NCBI GenBank assembly: GCA_900555585.1
Contig: USLT01000002.1
Location: 1 to 20,863 of the forward strand
Direction of reading: 5' to 3'
Length of the DNA: 20,863 bases
From: an uncultured Collinsella sp.
Lineage (GTDB): Bacteria; Actinomycetota; Coriobacteriia; Coriobacteriales; Coriobacteriaceae
The notes under the pieces are model-generated. The model was not told the DNA's origin. It made no database searches and saw only the letters and a program-made list of their open reading frames with translations. The translations under genes were made by a program, and so were the position numbers. Of the stretch, positions 1 to 8,019 are shown in pieces. Numbering within the stretch: position 1 is the first letter of the stretch; each line of letters opens with the position of its first letter.

Positions 1-2061
1 GTAGTCTACGGACAGCCCGCCGTCATCGAGCAGCTTGAACTGCTTCGGCATCTTGTCGGACCAGCGCCAAAGGTTAGTCAGGACCTGCCCCCCCCCGAGC
101 GCATACGGCACGTACTCGGCGGGCATGCCCTCCACGAGCATGGGGTACAGCGTAGTGTCGATTACCTGGGCGGGGTCGCGCAGATTGCCGCAGGACGGGA
201 AGCAGATGAGCGAGACAGCATCGGCTGGGACGGTGAACGTCATGGGATTATTCGTGCAGACGGTCGTCCAAGAGCCACCATCGGCCTTGTTGAACTGGCA
301 CGCGATGTACGCGTCCCCGCTGGCACCATCGCACGAAAGCGTGTACGTCCGGCCGGGCTTTATGCCAACCTCCACCAAATCGACCTTCTGCGAGTAGACG
401 CGCGGGTAGTTGCCGGACTGCGTGCCGGTGACGCGGATGCCGCCGTCCTCCTGAATTGCGAACGTGATGCCGCCGTCGGTGCCCTCCGTGGTCCTCTGCC
501 AGAGGTTAGTTAGGGAGATACCCCCCCCCACCATCGGGATGACGAAGCTAGCGAAATCCAGCGCATTGATTTCGATTACCTCGCCTGGGTTCGGCGTATA
601 TGCCGAGAGGCGCACGGTGCCGTCCGTCTGGATGTCATAACCGATGTACTGTGCGCCGCCCTTGGTGGTGCGCATAAGTGCGCAGTCGCAGCGATCGACC
701 TCCCGCGCAATCTTGAGCGATGTCGGTAGCTCCATGAAGCGCGTGTACGCCGTGTCACCAGAGATAATCTTTATGTTCGTCTGAGCGACGACGTGCATCA
801 TCAGCGGCGTGTAGCTGTAGTACAGCTTGCCCTCGCCCGCCCCTGGGATAGGTACGCTCGTTAGCTGGTTCGACCGCTTTAGCATCCCGCGCAGCCCGTC
901 CAAATCGACCGCCGTCGTCCCGTCCTCCGCGACGCTGATGCCAGCGCCGGGCTTGGGGCGCACTCCGTCCTTGCCGTTGCTGAGCTGCGCGGTCGTGGTG
1001 CCGCTTCCGTCCACGACGGTGAGCGTAGCGCCCGTGGGGGTCTGCTCCACCTTAGCGGACGGGGACACGCCGTCTTTGCCCGTATCGCCCTTGGGGCCTT
1101 GCAGGTCGTGAAAGGCGAAGCGCAGCGACTTGGACTGCCCCTCGCCCTCCACCGTCACATCCACGCGCGGGGTGCCGTTTCCGCCCTCGATGGTCGCGGT
1201 CGCTCCCGTGAAGCTGTCGCCCTTCGGACCGGGAGGCCCCTCGGGTCCGCGCGGGCCGGGCGGTCCGTCGAAACCCGTCATGCCGGAGATGTCCACGATG
1301 AACACGTAGGCCTCTTCGCCCTTGCACCACACACCAGCGTTGTCCGGGTCATCGACGTTGCCCGTGTTTACGACGACGAACGAGCCGAGCGGGAGGCCGT
1401 CGGTCGCGAAGCCCGCGTGCATCGCCTCGACGCTCTCGTAGACCTTCGACAGCTTGAAGCCCTCTCCCGGCTCTCCCTTGGGGCCCTCCGGTCCTCGCGG
1501 ACCCCTGTCGCCCTGCGGCCCGTCGTTACCCTGGATGCCCTGCGGGCCGCGCGGGATGCCCAGCGATAGGGTCGCGCCGCGCTCGCCCTCGGCGATGGAT
1601 GCGGTCGCCTCGCCCTCGACGGTGGAGGCGTCCACGGCGATGATTCTGGCGCGGTACGCCTCGCGCGTGGCGATGCGGACCTCCTCCATGAGCTGCGCCC
1701 AGAGGTCGGGCTGCTCGGGCGCCGGGTCCATGCCCGCCACCTCGCCCGACTCCACCACGGCGAGGGGCGCGTCCTCCTTGGCGGTCACGATTCGGACCGA
1801 ATCGCCCGCGTAGCCGAGCAGGCACATGCGCAGCGGTCCCGCGTCCTCCATGAGGGCGGACGGGACGAAGAAGCCGTCTCCCGCGTCCACGCGGACGGAC
1901 TCCTTGCCCGCCTTGGCGAGCACCGCGACGATGCGGTCGCACTCCTGCCACTCGCGATCGGTGCTAAGCTCCACGCGGTCCGCGTTGAGTCCGTGCTGCA
2001 CGACCTCGCGATGGTCCCACGTGATGGCGCGGCCTCGGATTGTCGCTGTATGGGTCAGCAT
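1..2061 (-). CDS. Tail fibre with collagen-like repeats (3' end outside window)
   Basis: An open frame of 687 codons from ATG 2061 (GGGAGG five bases upstream) that runs off the window edge without a stop. Residues 1-165 are an N-terminal domain that may attach to the tail. Collagen-like GXY triplets follow at 171-200 ([19 protein letters not shown] ...), 265-281 ([17 protein letters not shown]) and 321-331 ([11 protein letters not shown]), separated by small beta domains. From about 400 the protein is beta-rich and carries two related modules that open with GGG..LTNLW (512-521 and 656-665); the first ends in a [13 protein letters not shown] segment typical of carbohydrate-binding-type fibre modules. 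Each GGG is encoded inside a 9-G tract. Distal codons (ATA, CTA, GGT, AAT) are less GC-rich than elsewhere. Likely the receptor-binding fibre, encoded after lysis genes. Confidence 0.85.
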   Translation of the reverse strand, partial: MLTHTATIRGRAITWDHREVVQHGLNADRVELSTDREWQECDRIVAVLAKAGKESVRVDAGDGFFVPSALMEDAGPLRMCLLGYAGDSVRIVTAKEDAPLAVVESGEVAGMDPAPEQPDLWAQLMEEVRIATREAYRARIIAVDASTVEGEATASIAEGERGATLSLGIPRGPQGIQGNDGPQGDRGPRGPEGPKGEPGEGFKLSKVYESVEAMHAGFATDGLPLGSFVVVNTGNVDDPDNAGVWCKGEEAYVFIVDISGMTGFDGPPGPRGPEGPPGPKGDSFTGATATIEGGNGTPRVDVTVEGEGQSKSLRFAFHDLQGPKGDTGKDGVSPSAKVEQTPTGATLTVVDGSGTTTAQLSNGKDGVRPKPGAGISVAEDGTTAVDLDGLRGMLKRSNQLTSVPIPGAGEGKLYYSYTPLMMHVVAQTNIKIISGDTAYTRFMELPTSLKIAREVDRCDCALMRTTKGGAQYIGYDIQTDGTVRLSAYTPNPGEVIEINALDFASFVIPMVGGGISLTNLWQRTTEGTDGGITFAIQEDGGIRVTGTQSGNYPRVYSQKVDLVEVGIKPGRTYTLSCDGASGDAYIACQFNKADGGSWTTVCTNNPMTFTVPADAVSLICFPSCGNLRDPAQVIDTTLYPMLVEGMPAEYVPYALGGGQVLTNLWRWSDKMPKQFKLLDDGGLSVDY
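88..96 (-). repeat. 9-G homopolymer tract 2 in tail fibre
   Basis: Nine consecutive G on the coding strand (codons 656-658, GGG GGG GGG). Loss of one G gives TGA within four codons, and gain gives TAA within five. The following bases (CTGACTAACCTTTGG) closely match those after tract 1 (CTAACTAACCTCTGG), so the tract is part of a duplicated module. Confidence 0.8.
521..529 (-). repeat. 9-G homopolymer tract 1 in tail fibre
   Basis: Nine consecutive G on the coding strand within codons 511-514 (GTG GGG GGG GGT). Loss of one G brings TAA into frame after four codons, and gain of one G brings a different TAA into frame after five. The tract is therefore a potential on/off switch for the distal fibre. 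Confidence 0.8.
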
Positions 2062-2071
2062 ATGCGCCTCC

Positions 2072-2950
2072 CTAGAACTTGCCGTTGTTGAGCGCCCGCT
2101 GGAATCCAGCGATGGCGGTGGAGGGTCCGTCGAGCTTGCCGTCGCAGTAGCCGTTGCCGTAGCGGCGAATCATGGCGTTCGCGAAGTCCTTACCAGCGAT
2201 GCCGTCGGCCTTGATGTGGAGTACGTTCGCCTGGAGGTACCGCACGATGGGCGAGCCGTTGAGGGTCTTGTCGTACTGCCAGCCATACGTGCAGCCCTTG
2301 AGGCGCCAGCGGTTGTCGGTGTACTGGTGCCAGACCTCGCCGTCCGCCACCTTCGCCGCGAGCTGCTGCGCCTTGCGGGTCGTGTCCTCGCCCCAGAATC
2401 CATCGACCGCGATCTTGTCGTCGTGAGGCTTCGGCACGGGCTTGGGCGCGGGCGCTCCGTCATACGCGGGGCGGATAATCGCCTGGACCACGGACCAGTC
2501 GCGCGTGCGGCGGTGCACCCCGCCGCCGTTGCCCTGCGAGCCGGCGCTGCCGGGAGACGTGTTGCCCTCGATGGTCTGGATGTAGCCGCCCTTGTTCAGT
2601 TCCACGATTCCGGTGTGGTCGTTTCCGCCCGCCACCGTGGGCCAATCGAAGATGACGATATCGCCAGGTCGCGCCTGCCGCTTGTCGGCGATGACGGCTC
2701 CCTCCTTGGTCGCGGCCCTGAGCGCCACGCCGCATGACGCGGCGGGGAAGCCCTCGCACTTCACGCCCGCCTTGGCGAGCACCCAGGACACGAACATGGC
2801 GCAGAAGGGGACCCCGTTGGCACCGAAGTAGGAGTCGTTCACCAGGCTCGAATACCAGCGCCCGTACTTCGTGCCGCGCTCGGGGTCGTTCCATCGGGAG
2901 TACCCGATCTCGCCAGCGGCGATGCGGAGCACGTCGGTCGGCTTACTCAT
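2072..2950 (-). CDS. CHAP-domain endolysin
   Basis: The 292-aa peptidoglycan hydrolase has no signal peptide and so depends on the holin. Residues 1-165 form a CHAP (NlpC/P60-like) amidase/endopeptidase. The nucleophile C50 is in GVPFCAMFVSW, H112 in NDHTGIVE, and the third polar residue is near 128-130 (TIEGNTS). The linker at 165-178 is a Pro/Lys repeat. The C-terminal 110 residues (VDGFWGEDTTRKAQQLA, then a KADGIAGKDFANAMIRRYG unit, then DGKLDGPSTAIAGFQRALN) look like a wall-binding module with DG...G...T/A..FQ motifs of peptidoglycan-binding-domain type. The ATG at 2950 lies inside the end of the 36-aa ORF. The C-terminal module suits an actinobacterial wall, a host inference only. Confidence 0.93.
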   Translation of the reverse strand: MSKPTDVLRIAAGEIGYSRWNDPERGTKYGRWYSSLVNDSYFGANGVPFCAMFVSWVLAKAGVKCEGFPAASCGVALRAATKEGAVIADKRQARPGDIVIFDWPTVAGGNDHTGIVELNKGGYIQTIEGNTSPGSAGSQGNGGGVHRRTRDWSVVQAIIRPAYDGAPAPKPVPKPHDDKIAVDGFWGEDTTRKAQQLAAKVADGEVWHQYTDNRWRLKGCTYGWQYDKTLNGSPIVRYLQANVLHIKADGIAGKDFANAMIRRYGNGYCDGKLDGPSTAIAGFQRALNNGKF

Positions 2951-3053
2951 AAGCGACCACCTCCACCTCGGCCACGTCGGGCACGTCGCGCGTGTCCTGG
3001 TCGGCGATATCGGTCTTGGTCTCCTCGCTGATTTCGGCGTCGAGGTCTGCCAT
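2943..3053 (-). CDS. 36-aa acidic small protein between holin and endolysin
   Basis: A short ORF not usually called by gene finders. The ATG at 3053 has a perfect CTTAAGGAGG seven bases upstream, the best ribosome-binding site in the lysis region. The product starts MADLDAEISEETKTDIADQD and ends EVEVVAYE. About 12 of 36 residues are Asp or Glu and only two are basic. There is no membrane segment or cysteine. Its stop overlaps the endolysin start by 8 nt (ATGAGTAA), so it may be a translational-coupling leader for endolysin as much as a functional protein. I know no family for it. Confidence 0.65.
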   Translation of the reverse strand: MADLDAEISEETKTDIADQDTRDVPDVAEVEVVAYE

Positions 3054-3075
3054 GGATTGCCTCCTTAAGGCGAAC

Positions 3076-3097
3076 GGCCCCGCGCTGGGGCGGGGCC
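3076..3097 (-). terminator. GC hairpin after holin (possible weak terminator)
   Basis: The minus strand holds GGCCCCGC / GCGGGGCC, an 8-bp perfect stem with a 6-nt loop, followed by GTTCGCCTTAAGG. The T-content after it is low, so read-through is likely. It sits between the holin stop and the ribosome-binding site of the small acidic ORF. Confidence 0.45.
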
Positions 3098-3113
3098 AGG
3101 GTGTCTGATTCGT

Positions 3114-3386
3114 CTAGATGCGGACCGTCGTCTTCATCGCCTCGCTGGACCCCAGCAGGAGGCCCAGGAAGGCGGAGAACGCCAGGCAAACCGTCGTGAC
3201 CTGGTCCTCGCACGGGAGTCCGAGCGGGCCCGCCAGGGCGGCGTAGAACGTCCCGAACGCCGGGACGAACAGGCACGACAGCCACTTCATGACGTCGTAG
3301 GCGCCCGCCGACAGCCAGTACTTCGTGTACTCGGTGAGGGGGACGTCGTCGGGGATGTCGGGCAGCTTGTCCTTCTTGTCTTCCAT
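3114..3386 (-). CDS. Phage holin (Dp-1-like)
   Basis: The 90-aa membrane protein would open the cytoplasmic membrane so that the endolysin can reach the wall. A charged, Asp/Lys-rich N terminus (MEDKKDKLPDIPDDVP) precedes YDVMKWLSCLFVPAFGTFYA, the conserved first membrane helix of the Dp-1 holin family (V/AYDxxKWxxxxxxPAxGTxYxAL). Then come a short GLPC turn and a second helix (about 62-81, QVTTVCLAFSAFLGLLLG). Two membrane helices and about 90 residues match the family. It is followed by a GC hairpin (3076-3097), the small acidic ORF and the endolysin, completing the lysis cassette. Confidence 0.85.
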   Translation of the reverse strand: MEDKKDKLPDIPDDVPLTEYTKYWLSAGAYDVMKWLSCLFVPAFGTFYAALAGPLGLPCEDQVTTVCLAFSAFLGLLLGSSEAMKTTVRI

Positions 3387-3394
3387 GTGGTCTC

Positions 3395-3742
3395 CTATCC
3401 CTCGATTGGCAGCTCGCAGAGCCGTTCGTACATGGCGGTGCCGCCGCCGTTGCCCCCGTACATCTCGTGGTACAGGTGATACATGCGGTCGATGTCGCGG
3501 CGGGCGGCTGGCGTCATCGGGACGCCCTTGCCGATGTGGACGTGGTACTCGTCCTTGAGGCGGTAGTAGAGGAGCAGCTGGACCACGTCGCGGTCCGCCT
3601 TGAGCCGCTGCTCGTACTCGCGCTTGTCGTCCATGTGGTCGCGGTGCGCGGCCTTGATCGCGGACGCCGCCCAGCCGAGGAGGCCCGACATGGCCATCAG
3701 GGCGAGCTGGGTCGCCAGCTGGGCTATGAACTGGTCGTCCAT
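3395..3742 (-). CDS. Single-TM phage protein, possibly accessory holin
   Basis: The 115-aa protein has one hydrophobic N-terminal helix (residues about 8-28, LATQLALMAMSGLLGWAASAI), then a charged helical region (HMDDKREYEQRLKADRDVVQ). The C terminus, DRMYHLYHEMYGGNGGGTAMYERLCELP, resembles small proteins commonly found beside holins in Gram-positive phages (the LLYYRLK ... YEAYHxLGGNGTGxxLYE pattern). It lies immediately before the holin and 8 bases from it. It may be a second holin/antiholin or a minor tail-tip component; the sequence alone does not decide. The stop of this gene (3395) and the next ATG (3386) are close enough to be coupled. Confidence 0.65.
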   Translation of the reverse strand: MDDQFIAQLATQLALMAMSGLLGWAASAIKAAHRDHMDDKREYEQRLKADRDVVQLLLYYRLKDEYHVHIGKGVPMTPAARRDIDRMYHLYHEMYGGNGGGTAMYERLCELPIEG

Positions 3743-3747
3743 GCGGG

Positions 3748-3993
3748 CTACGCCTTGAGCGCGGCGAGAAGGGCGTTCAGCTGCTTCTTTGCCTCGTTGG
3801 CGAGGGCGACGACCTTGTCGAACTCCTCCTTGGTGGGGACGGCCACGGATGGCGCCGCGTCGTCGGACTTGACGGCCTCGACGGCGACGCCGCCCGCCAC
3901 GCCCGCGATGTTGTCGATGTGGAGCTGGATGGTCTCCTGGGTTGCGGCGCCCGGCTCGGTGACCAGGTGCGCGTTCATGGTGGTCTTCGCCAT
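3748..3993 (-). CDS. Small protein of unknown function (possible head-fibre/fibre-like)
   Basis: An 81-aa protein starting MAKTTMNAHLVTE, with a strong GAGGAGGG five bases before the ATG at 3993. The first half is small and hydrophobic with polar ends (HIDNIAGVAGGVAVEAV). The second half is PTKEEFDKVVALANEAKKQL, followed by NALLAALKA. A C terminus of the form ...EEFDxL...NxLLAALKA is seen in short head-fibre or decoration proteins and in coiled-coil ends of phage structural proteins, so a small virion protein is a reasonable guess. It has no membrane segment. It follows the 21-nt element and heads the accessory/lysis group. No firm function. Confidence 0.6.
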   Translation of the reverse strand: MAKTTMNAHLVTEPGAATQETIQLHIDNIAGVAGGVAVEAVKSDDAAPSVAVPTKEEFDKVVALANEAKKQLNALLAALKA

Positions 3994-4029
3994 ATGCCCT
4001 CCTCGGGACTGGACTTGCATGTCCCGTGG

Positions 4030-4050
4030 ATGGTGCGACCGCGCTCCCCC
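4030..4050 (-). repeat. 21-nt intergenic element, copy D
   Basis: The minus strand reads GGGGGAGC, then GCG, then GTCGCACCAT. It is identical to copy A except for CG to GC at positions 9-10. It lies about 40 nt upstream of the ATG of the 81-aa gene. Confidence 0.75.
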
Positions 4051-4057
4051 GAGGGAG
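4044..4057 (-). other. Short hairpin overlapping 21-nt element copy D
   Basis: On the minus strand CTCCC TCGG GGGAG forms a 5-bp stem with a 4-nt loop. Its 3' arm is the G-run of element D. No T-run follows, so it is not a clear terminator. Confidence 0.4.
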
Positions 4058-4098
4058 GGTCTATATCAGCCAAGCCACACCATAAGCCTCCCTATAAG

Positions 4099-4677
4099 TC
4101 AGCCACCGACAGCGTAGGTCAGGCACCCGTACACCCTCCTGGTTTTCGGTATGGCCGTGCCCGACATGTTCCCGACGCTCACCATGCCGCTATTTCTGAC
4201 AGCTAGACGCGCGGTCGTCGGCATCTCAGACATGGCGATCGGAGCAGACACCTCACACGGCGGCCTCCAACCAACGGGCAGCGTGCCGATGTTATATGTC
4301 GACCAATAGTCCGTAAGCTTCACCTCCGCGTACACGAGCGACACGGTGACGACGCCGCCCGACTTGATGGCCGTGACGCCATCTACGACCTTGTGAACGG
4401 CGGGTCCGCTGCTTTTCGCGAGCACGCCCGTCGCGTAGCAGCGGTGGTTCATGTCCTCGTAGACGACGCGGTCGCCGGCCATGGCGCCGTAGCAGGCGCT
4501 CGTGCAGCGGACGCCGAGAAGCAGCTCGGGCTTCTCCAGCGTGCCGCGGTTGATGTCGATGGTCCCGTCGCCGTTGACCTTGTGGACCCACCCCAGGTGG
4601 ATGGATGCCGCCTGCACGCGCGGCATGGCCTCCTTCGTGGCCTCGGCGAGCTGGCGCCCGATGGTGCTGGCGTCCAT
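4099..4677 (-). CDS. OB-fold-like baseplate / tail-tip protein
   Basis: The 192-aa protein starts at ATG 4677 with GGAGGGG just upstream; the open frame beyond it is shadow. Residues 1-25 are helical (IGRQLAEATKEAMPRVQAAS). Residues 26-100 show GWVHKVNGDGTIDINRG, then CYGAMAGDRVVYEDMNHRCYATGVL, which resembles the OB-fold domain of baseplate spike proteins of the gpV/gp5 type (xVxxVNxDGTVDV, then GDxVxY). The C-terminal 90 residues are beta-rich with no match I recognise (YNIGTLPVGWRPPCEVSAP, TAIPKTRRVYGCLTYAVGG) and may be a small jelly-roll or trimeric domain. After the stop there is a gap of about 105 nt carrying copy D of the 21-nt element. Confidence 0.62.
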   Translation of the reverse strand: MDASTIGRQLAEATKEAMPRVQAASIHLGWVHKVNGDGTIDINRGTLEKPELLLGVRCTSACYGAMAGDRVVYEDMNHRCYATGVLAKSSGPAVHKVVDGVTAIKSGGVVTVSLVYAEVKLTDYWSTYNIGTLPVGWRPPCEVSAPIAMSEMPTTARLAVRNSGMVSVGNMSGTAIPKTRRVYGCLTYAVGG

Positions 4678-4685
4678 GTCCCCTC

Positions 4686-5798
4686 CTATCTGATGAAGCG
4701 CCGCAGCTCGGTCCTCGTCGGGCATCCGCCCTTGAGCTCGAGCCTCTGGACGCGTATCTCGAACTTGCCGTCGATGCGCCCCGACGGGTAAGCGAACTCC
4801 GCCGCGTCGCACACCGTCGCCGGCACGTAGGGATGGCGGATGTTCACGCGGTGGATGATCGCCTGGTTCTGCCGAAGCCGGCTCTCGGCGGACGCGTTGG
4901 CCGACGACTGGCGCTCCTCCCTGGTCTTGCCGGGTGGCAGGTCCGTGTACTCGTAGTCCTTCGTGATGACGCGGCCGCGCGACACGGTGGAGAGCTCCGA
5001 GGCCGGGTCGTCGTCGAAAGCCTCGGCGACGATGACCTCGTCCTCGCTGCCGTAGCGCAGCACCACGTGGTTCGCGATGGAGGTGATGTCGCGCTCCTCC
5101 TCGACCGACGACTCGAACTTGGCGCCGGGTCCCTCGGCGAACGTCCACACGACGGGGCGCTTCTCGAGGTTCTCGTAGCGCCGAAGCAGGACGTTGCCCA
5201 TGACGTCGGTCTTTGCCGCCTGGAAGCCCGCGAGCGAGAGCAGGTCGTTGATGGCGTCGAGCTTCGTGTCGCCCGTCTCGGAGTTGGCCTGGTGCGCGCC
5301 GATGCCGTAGTAGCGCGGGTTGGTGACCTTGTAGTCGCTCGGGTCGGCGATGACGTTCAGCCCGGCCTGGCGGATCATGTCAGCGGCGGCGTCGACCGCG
5401 TTCCTGCCCGCCTCGACGGTGACGGGGGTCGCGAACTTGTCGTCCAGGAGCTCCTGTAGGCGGCCGTAGAGCCTCACCTTGGAGAGCGAGTAGCCCTCGC
5501 GCACGGACCGCGACGGGGCCACGGGGAGGAACGTCCCCAGCACCTCGTCGGCCACCGTGCCGTCGGGCCACTCGGCGGTCATGTGGATGCGCACGAGGTC
5601 GGGCCCGATGCCGAACCGGTCGAAGGCGTTGACCTCGGCGGTCTCCATGATGCGCACGTCGTTGTTGCGCGTGATGGAGCCGCCCTTGAGCATCGGCAGG
5701 CTGTCCACCTCGAGCCCCGTCTCGCGGCTCACGCGCATGAACCGGTAGGAGGTCGACGAGGTGCGCCTCTGCCACTTGCTCGAGAGCTCCCTACGCAT
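4686..5798 (-). CDS. Baseplate hub / tail-associated protein
   Basis: The 370-aa protein starts MRRELSSKWQRRTSS and overlaps the preceding stop by 8 nt. The N-terminal part (GLEVDSLPMLKGGSITRNND, then IRIHMTAEWPDGTVADEVLGTF-like strands, seen as VRIHMTAEWPDG) resembles the first domain of tail-hub proteins of gp27/gp44 type and DUF5048-like phage tail proteins. Next comes a helical insert (AVDAAADMIRQAGLNVI) and a second beta domain (MGNVLLRRYENLEKRPVVWTF). The C-terminal half has a hub-like repeat (SIANHVVLRYGSEDEVIVAEA). The role would be the ring that closes the tail tube and holds the central spike. Family identity is from fold-like patterns and position rather than a unique motif. It ends 8 nt before the next ATG. 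Confidence 0.68.
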   Translation of the reverse strand: MRRELSSKWQRRTSSTSYRFMRVSRETGLEVDSLPMLKGGSITRNNDVRIMETAEVNAFDRFGIGPDLVRIHMTAEWPDGTVADEVLGTFLPVAPSRSVREGYSLSKVRLYGRLQELLDDKFATPVTVEAGRNAVDAAADMIRQAGLNVIADPSDYKVTNPRYYGIGAHQANSETGDTKLDAINDLLSLAGFQAAKTDVMGNVLLRRYENLEKRPVVWTFAEGPGAKFESSVEEERDITSIANHVVLRYGSEDEVIVAEAFDDDPASELSTVSRGRVITKDYEYTDLPPGKTREERQSSANASAESRLRQNQAIIHRVNIRHPYVPATVCDAAEFAYPSGRIDGKFEIRVQRLELKGGCPTRTELRRFIR

Positions 5799-8016
5799 TG
5801 GCCGGCTCCTCCCATACGGACTCCTCGAGGCTCATGGACGCCTTGAAGACGCCGTAGTCCGAGGCGTCGTAGCCCAGGGACACGCCGACGCGGCAGAACG
5901 CGCGCCCGCCGAAGGCGCTCCTGAACCAGCACAGGCCGGACCCGCGGCGCCTGGACTCGGCCCGTAGGGACGCGTAGAGCGCCCCGTCGACGATCGAGTA
6001 GGAGTGGCGCCCGCTCGCCGCCATGTCGCCGTCCATGTAGAACGTCGGCATGTTCGGGGCGTCGGGGCCCAGGGCGAAGTAGAAGGCCTCGCCAGAGTGC
6101 TCGACCGACTCGTCGCCCGAAGCGTCGTACCCGAGCAGGTAGCACCTCTCGGCGGCGCGCCCGAAGTTGTACGCCTCGAACCCCTGCGAGTCGACGACGT
6201 GCCCGACGCGGACCTCGGTGACGGTTCCGATGTCGCTCGTGGCGGTGACGACGTACTCGACGGGGACGTTCAGCGGCGGCAGCTGGTCGATGGCCGTCTG
6301 GCCGGACAGCAGCCCGCTCGCGACCAGGGTCGTCCCGGACTGGTCGACGCGCGACACCTCGGCGGTGACGGTGTCGGGCCGCGTCCCCTCGACGTCCGAC
6401 CCGAAGTCGACCTTGATCTCGGAGGAGAGCCCGTCTCCCGTCGCGACGGAGACAACCGGCTCGGCGGGTCCGTTGTACTTGGTCTCGAACGCGCGCGAGA
6501 AGGTCGCGGGAAGTCCCGAGCCGCCGCGCACGTCCAGCGTCGCCGTGTACGCCGTCTTGTCCACGAGGCCGTCGGAAAGGCCGATATCGAGCGTCCTGGC
6601 GCCCGTGGGGAGCTCCCGCACGATGACGTTGGTCCCGTCGGGCGTGCTGATGCGGAGCGACTGCTTGGCGACGCCCGTGGCGTCCGTCACCTCCCACGCG
6701 AGGGACAGCGGCAGCACGGCGACGACCGCGTCATCGGTCGCGGGCGACGTGAAGAAGCCCGTGGGCGGGACGGCGATGGCGAAGCTGACCGCCTGGGACC
6801 ACTCGCCCCAATCGGAGTGGATGCCCTTGGTGCGGACGCGGACGGTGTAGGAGCCCGTGACGGCACCGACCTTGGCGACGTACTCGGTCGCGTCGCCGGC
6901 CACGTCCTCGACGGTCGGTGGCTGCGAGCCCCTGGTCAGCTGCACCTGGGCGGCCGTCTGCACCGACCCGTCGGGGTGGTTCGGCGACCACCTGATGACG
7001 GGGTCGGTGCCCTGCGGCATCACGACGCCCTGCGCGACGGTCACGGACGGCGCGAGCGGGGGCATGATGGTCGTGATTGGCGCGGACTCGACCCAATCGG
7101 ACTTGAGCGCGCCGCGCGTTGAGCGCACTCGGACGACCGCCTTGCCGCCTCCCAAGTCGACCGTCACGGGGAAGCCCGGCACGCTCTGGTTGCCGCTCCA
7201 CCCGCCGTCGTTCAGGTTGGTCTCGACCTCGTAGGCCGTCGCCGTGCGGACGCCCGAGACGTCGGCGGAGACGCGGACGTTCGTCTGGATGACTTTGGAG
7301 AGCGACACCGACGCGGGCGCCGCGGGCGTCGTGTACACGGTCTGCTCGGAGGTGTAGGAGGACGTTCCGCCAGCGCCCTTGGCGAACAGCCTGTAGTCGT
7401 AGCGGTGGTTGGCCTCGGTGGAGTTGTCGGTGTAGTTGACGGCACTCCATCCCAGGTTGGCGATGGTGGTCCACTTGCCGCCGTCGGTGCGCCTGTCGAC
7501 GTGGACGCTGGCCCACGGATAGGCCCCGTCCATGCCCGTGTAGTCGCCCTGCCACGTCAGCTTCTGCGACGTGTCGGAGGAGTACTCGAGGGCGAAGCTC
7601 TTCGGCGGCTTGGGCTTGCTGTAGCCGCGCTGCGGGATGGTGATGGTCTTCGAGACCCTGCCGTTCATCGAGCCGCTGTTCGTCCAGTAGCGGAAGAAGA
7701 CGGTCACGTTCCGCGCCGACGCGCCGCGGGTGAAGTCCCACGACTTCGACGTCCGGCCGACCCAGTTCTCGTAGTTGTACTTCGCCGAGCCGCCCGACTC
7801 GTTACCGTTGTTGTATCCGACGCGGCAGTTGACGGTCCAATCGGCCAGGCGGTAATGCCCCTTGCCGTCTCCCGACGCCGTCTCGCCCGTCACGGTGACG
7901 CGGAACACCGTGTCGCTGACGACCTGGGTCGACACGTCGATTCGGGCGCGCGTCATGCACTGGAATCCGGAGCCGGACGGACCCGGGCCCCAGTTGCCTC
8001 CGTATTCCCAACCCAT
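5791..8016 (-). CDS. Large distal tail protein with FN3/Ig-like repeats
   Basis: The 741-aa beta-rich protein directly follows the tape measure, the place of distal-tail/tail-tip genes. The first 145 residues form a Gly/Asn-rich beta domain (MGWEYGGNWGPGPSGSG, then VSKTITIPQRGY). From about 150 to 600 there are successive fibronectin type III/Ig-like units, each opening with a proline-rich linker (PKPPKSFALEY, APASVSLSKV, MPPLAPSVTVAQG, VPPTGFFTSP, GPAEPVVSVATG) and carrying the W...YRL or YTVRVRTKG strand signature. The last 140 residues (YNFGRAAERCYLLGYDASGD ...) look like a separate beta domain. It probably builds the tail tip or an adhesion device. The ATG at 8016 is 3 nt after the tape measure stop; the 3' end overlaps the next gene by 8 nt. 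Confidence 0.8.
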   Translation of the reverse strand: MGWEYGGNWGPGPSGSGFQCMTRARIDVSTQVVSDTVFRVTVTGETASGDGKGHYRLADWTVNCRVGYNNGNESGGSAKYNYENWVGRTSKSWDFTRGASARNVTVFFRYWTNSGSMNGRVSKTITIPQRGYSKPKPPKSFALEYSSDTSQKLTWQGDYTGMDGAYPWASVHVDRRTDGGKWTTIANLGWSAVNYTDNSTEANHRYDYRLFAKGAGGTSSYTSEQTVYTTPAAPASVSLSKVIQTNVRVSADVSGVRTATAYEVETNLNDGGWSGNQSVPGFPVTVDLGGGKAVVRVRSTRGALKSDWVESAPITTIMPPLAPSVTVAQGVVMPQGTDPVIRWSPNHPDGSVQTAAQVQLTRGSQPPTVEDVAGDATEYVAKVGAVTGSYTVRVRTKGIHSDWGEWSQAVSFAIAVPPTGFFTSPATDDAVVAVLPLSLAWEVTDATGVAKQSLRISTPDGTNVIVRELPTGARTLDIGLSDGLVDKTAYTATLDVRGGSGLPATFSRAFETKYNGPAEPVVSVATGDGLSSEIKVDFGSDVEGTRPDTVTAEVSRVDQSGTTLVASGLLSGQTAIDQLPPLNVPVEYVVTATSDIGTVTEVRVGHVVDSQGFEAYNFGRAAERCYLLGYDASGDESVEHSGEAFYFALGPDAPNMPTFYMDGDMAASGRHSYSIVDGALYASLRAESRRRGSGLCWFRSAFGGRAFCRVGVSLGYDASDYGVFKASMSLEESVWEEPANA

Positions 8017-8019
8017 GGC

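Noticed and set aside
88..529. The two 9-G tracts as simple sequencing errors
   Set aside because: Homopolymer error cannot be excluded from one sequence. However, the reading frame stays open across both tracts at nine G each and the protein repeat (GGG..LTNLW) agrees, so the length given is consistent.
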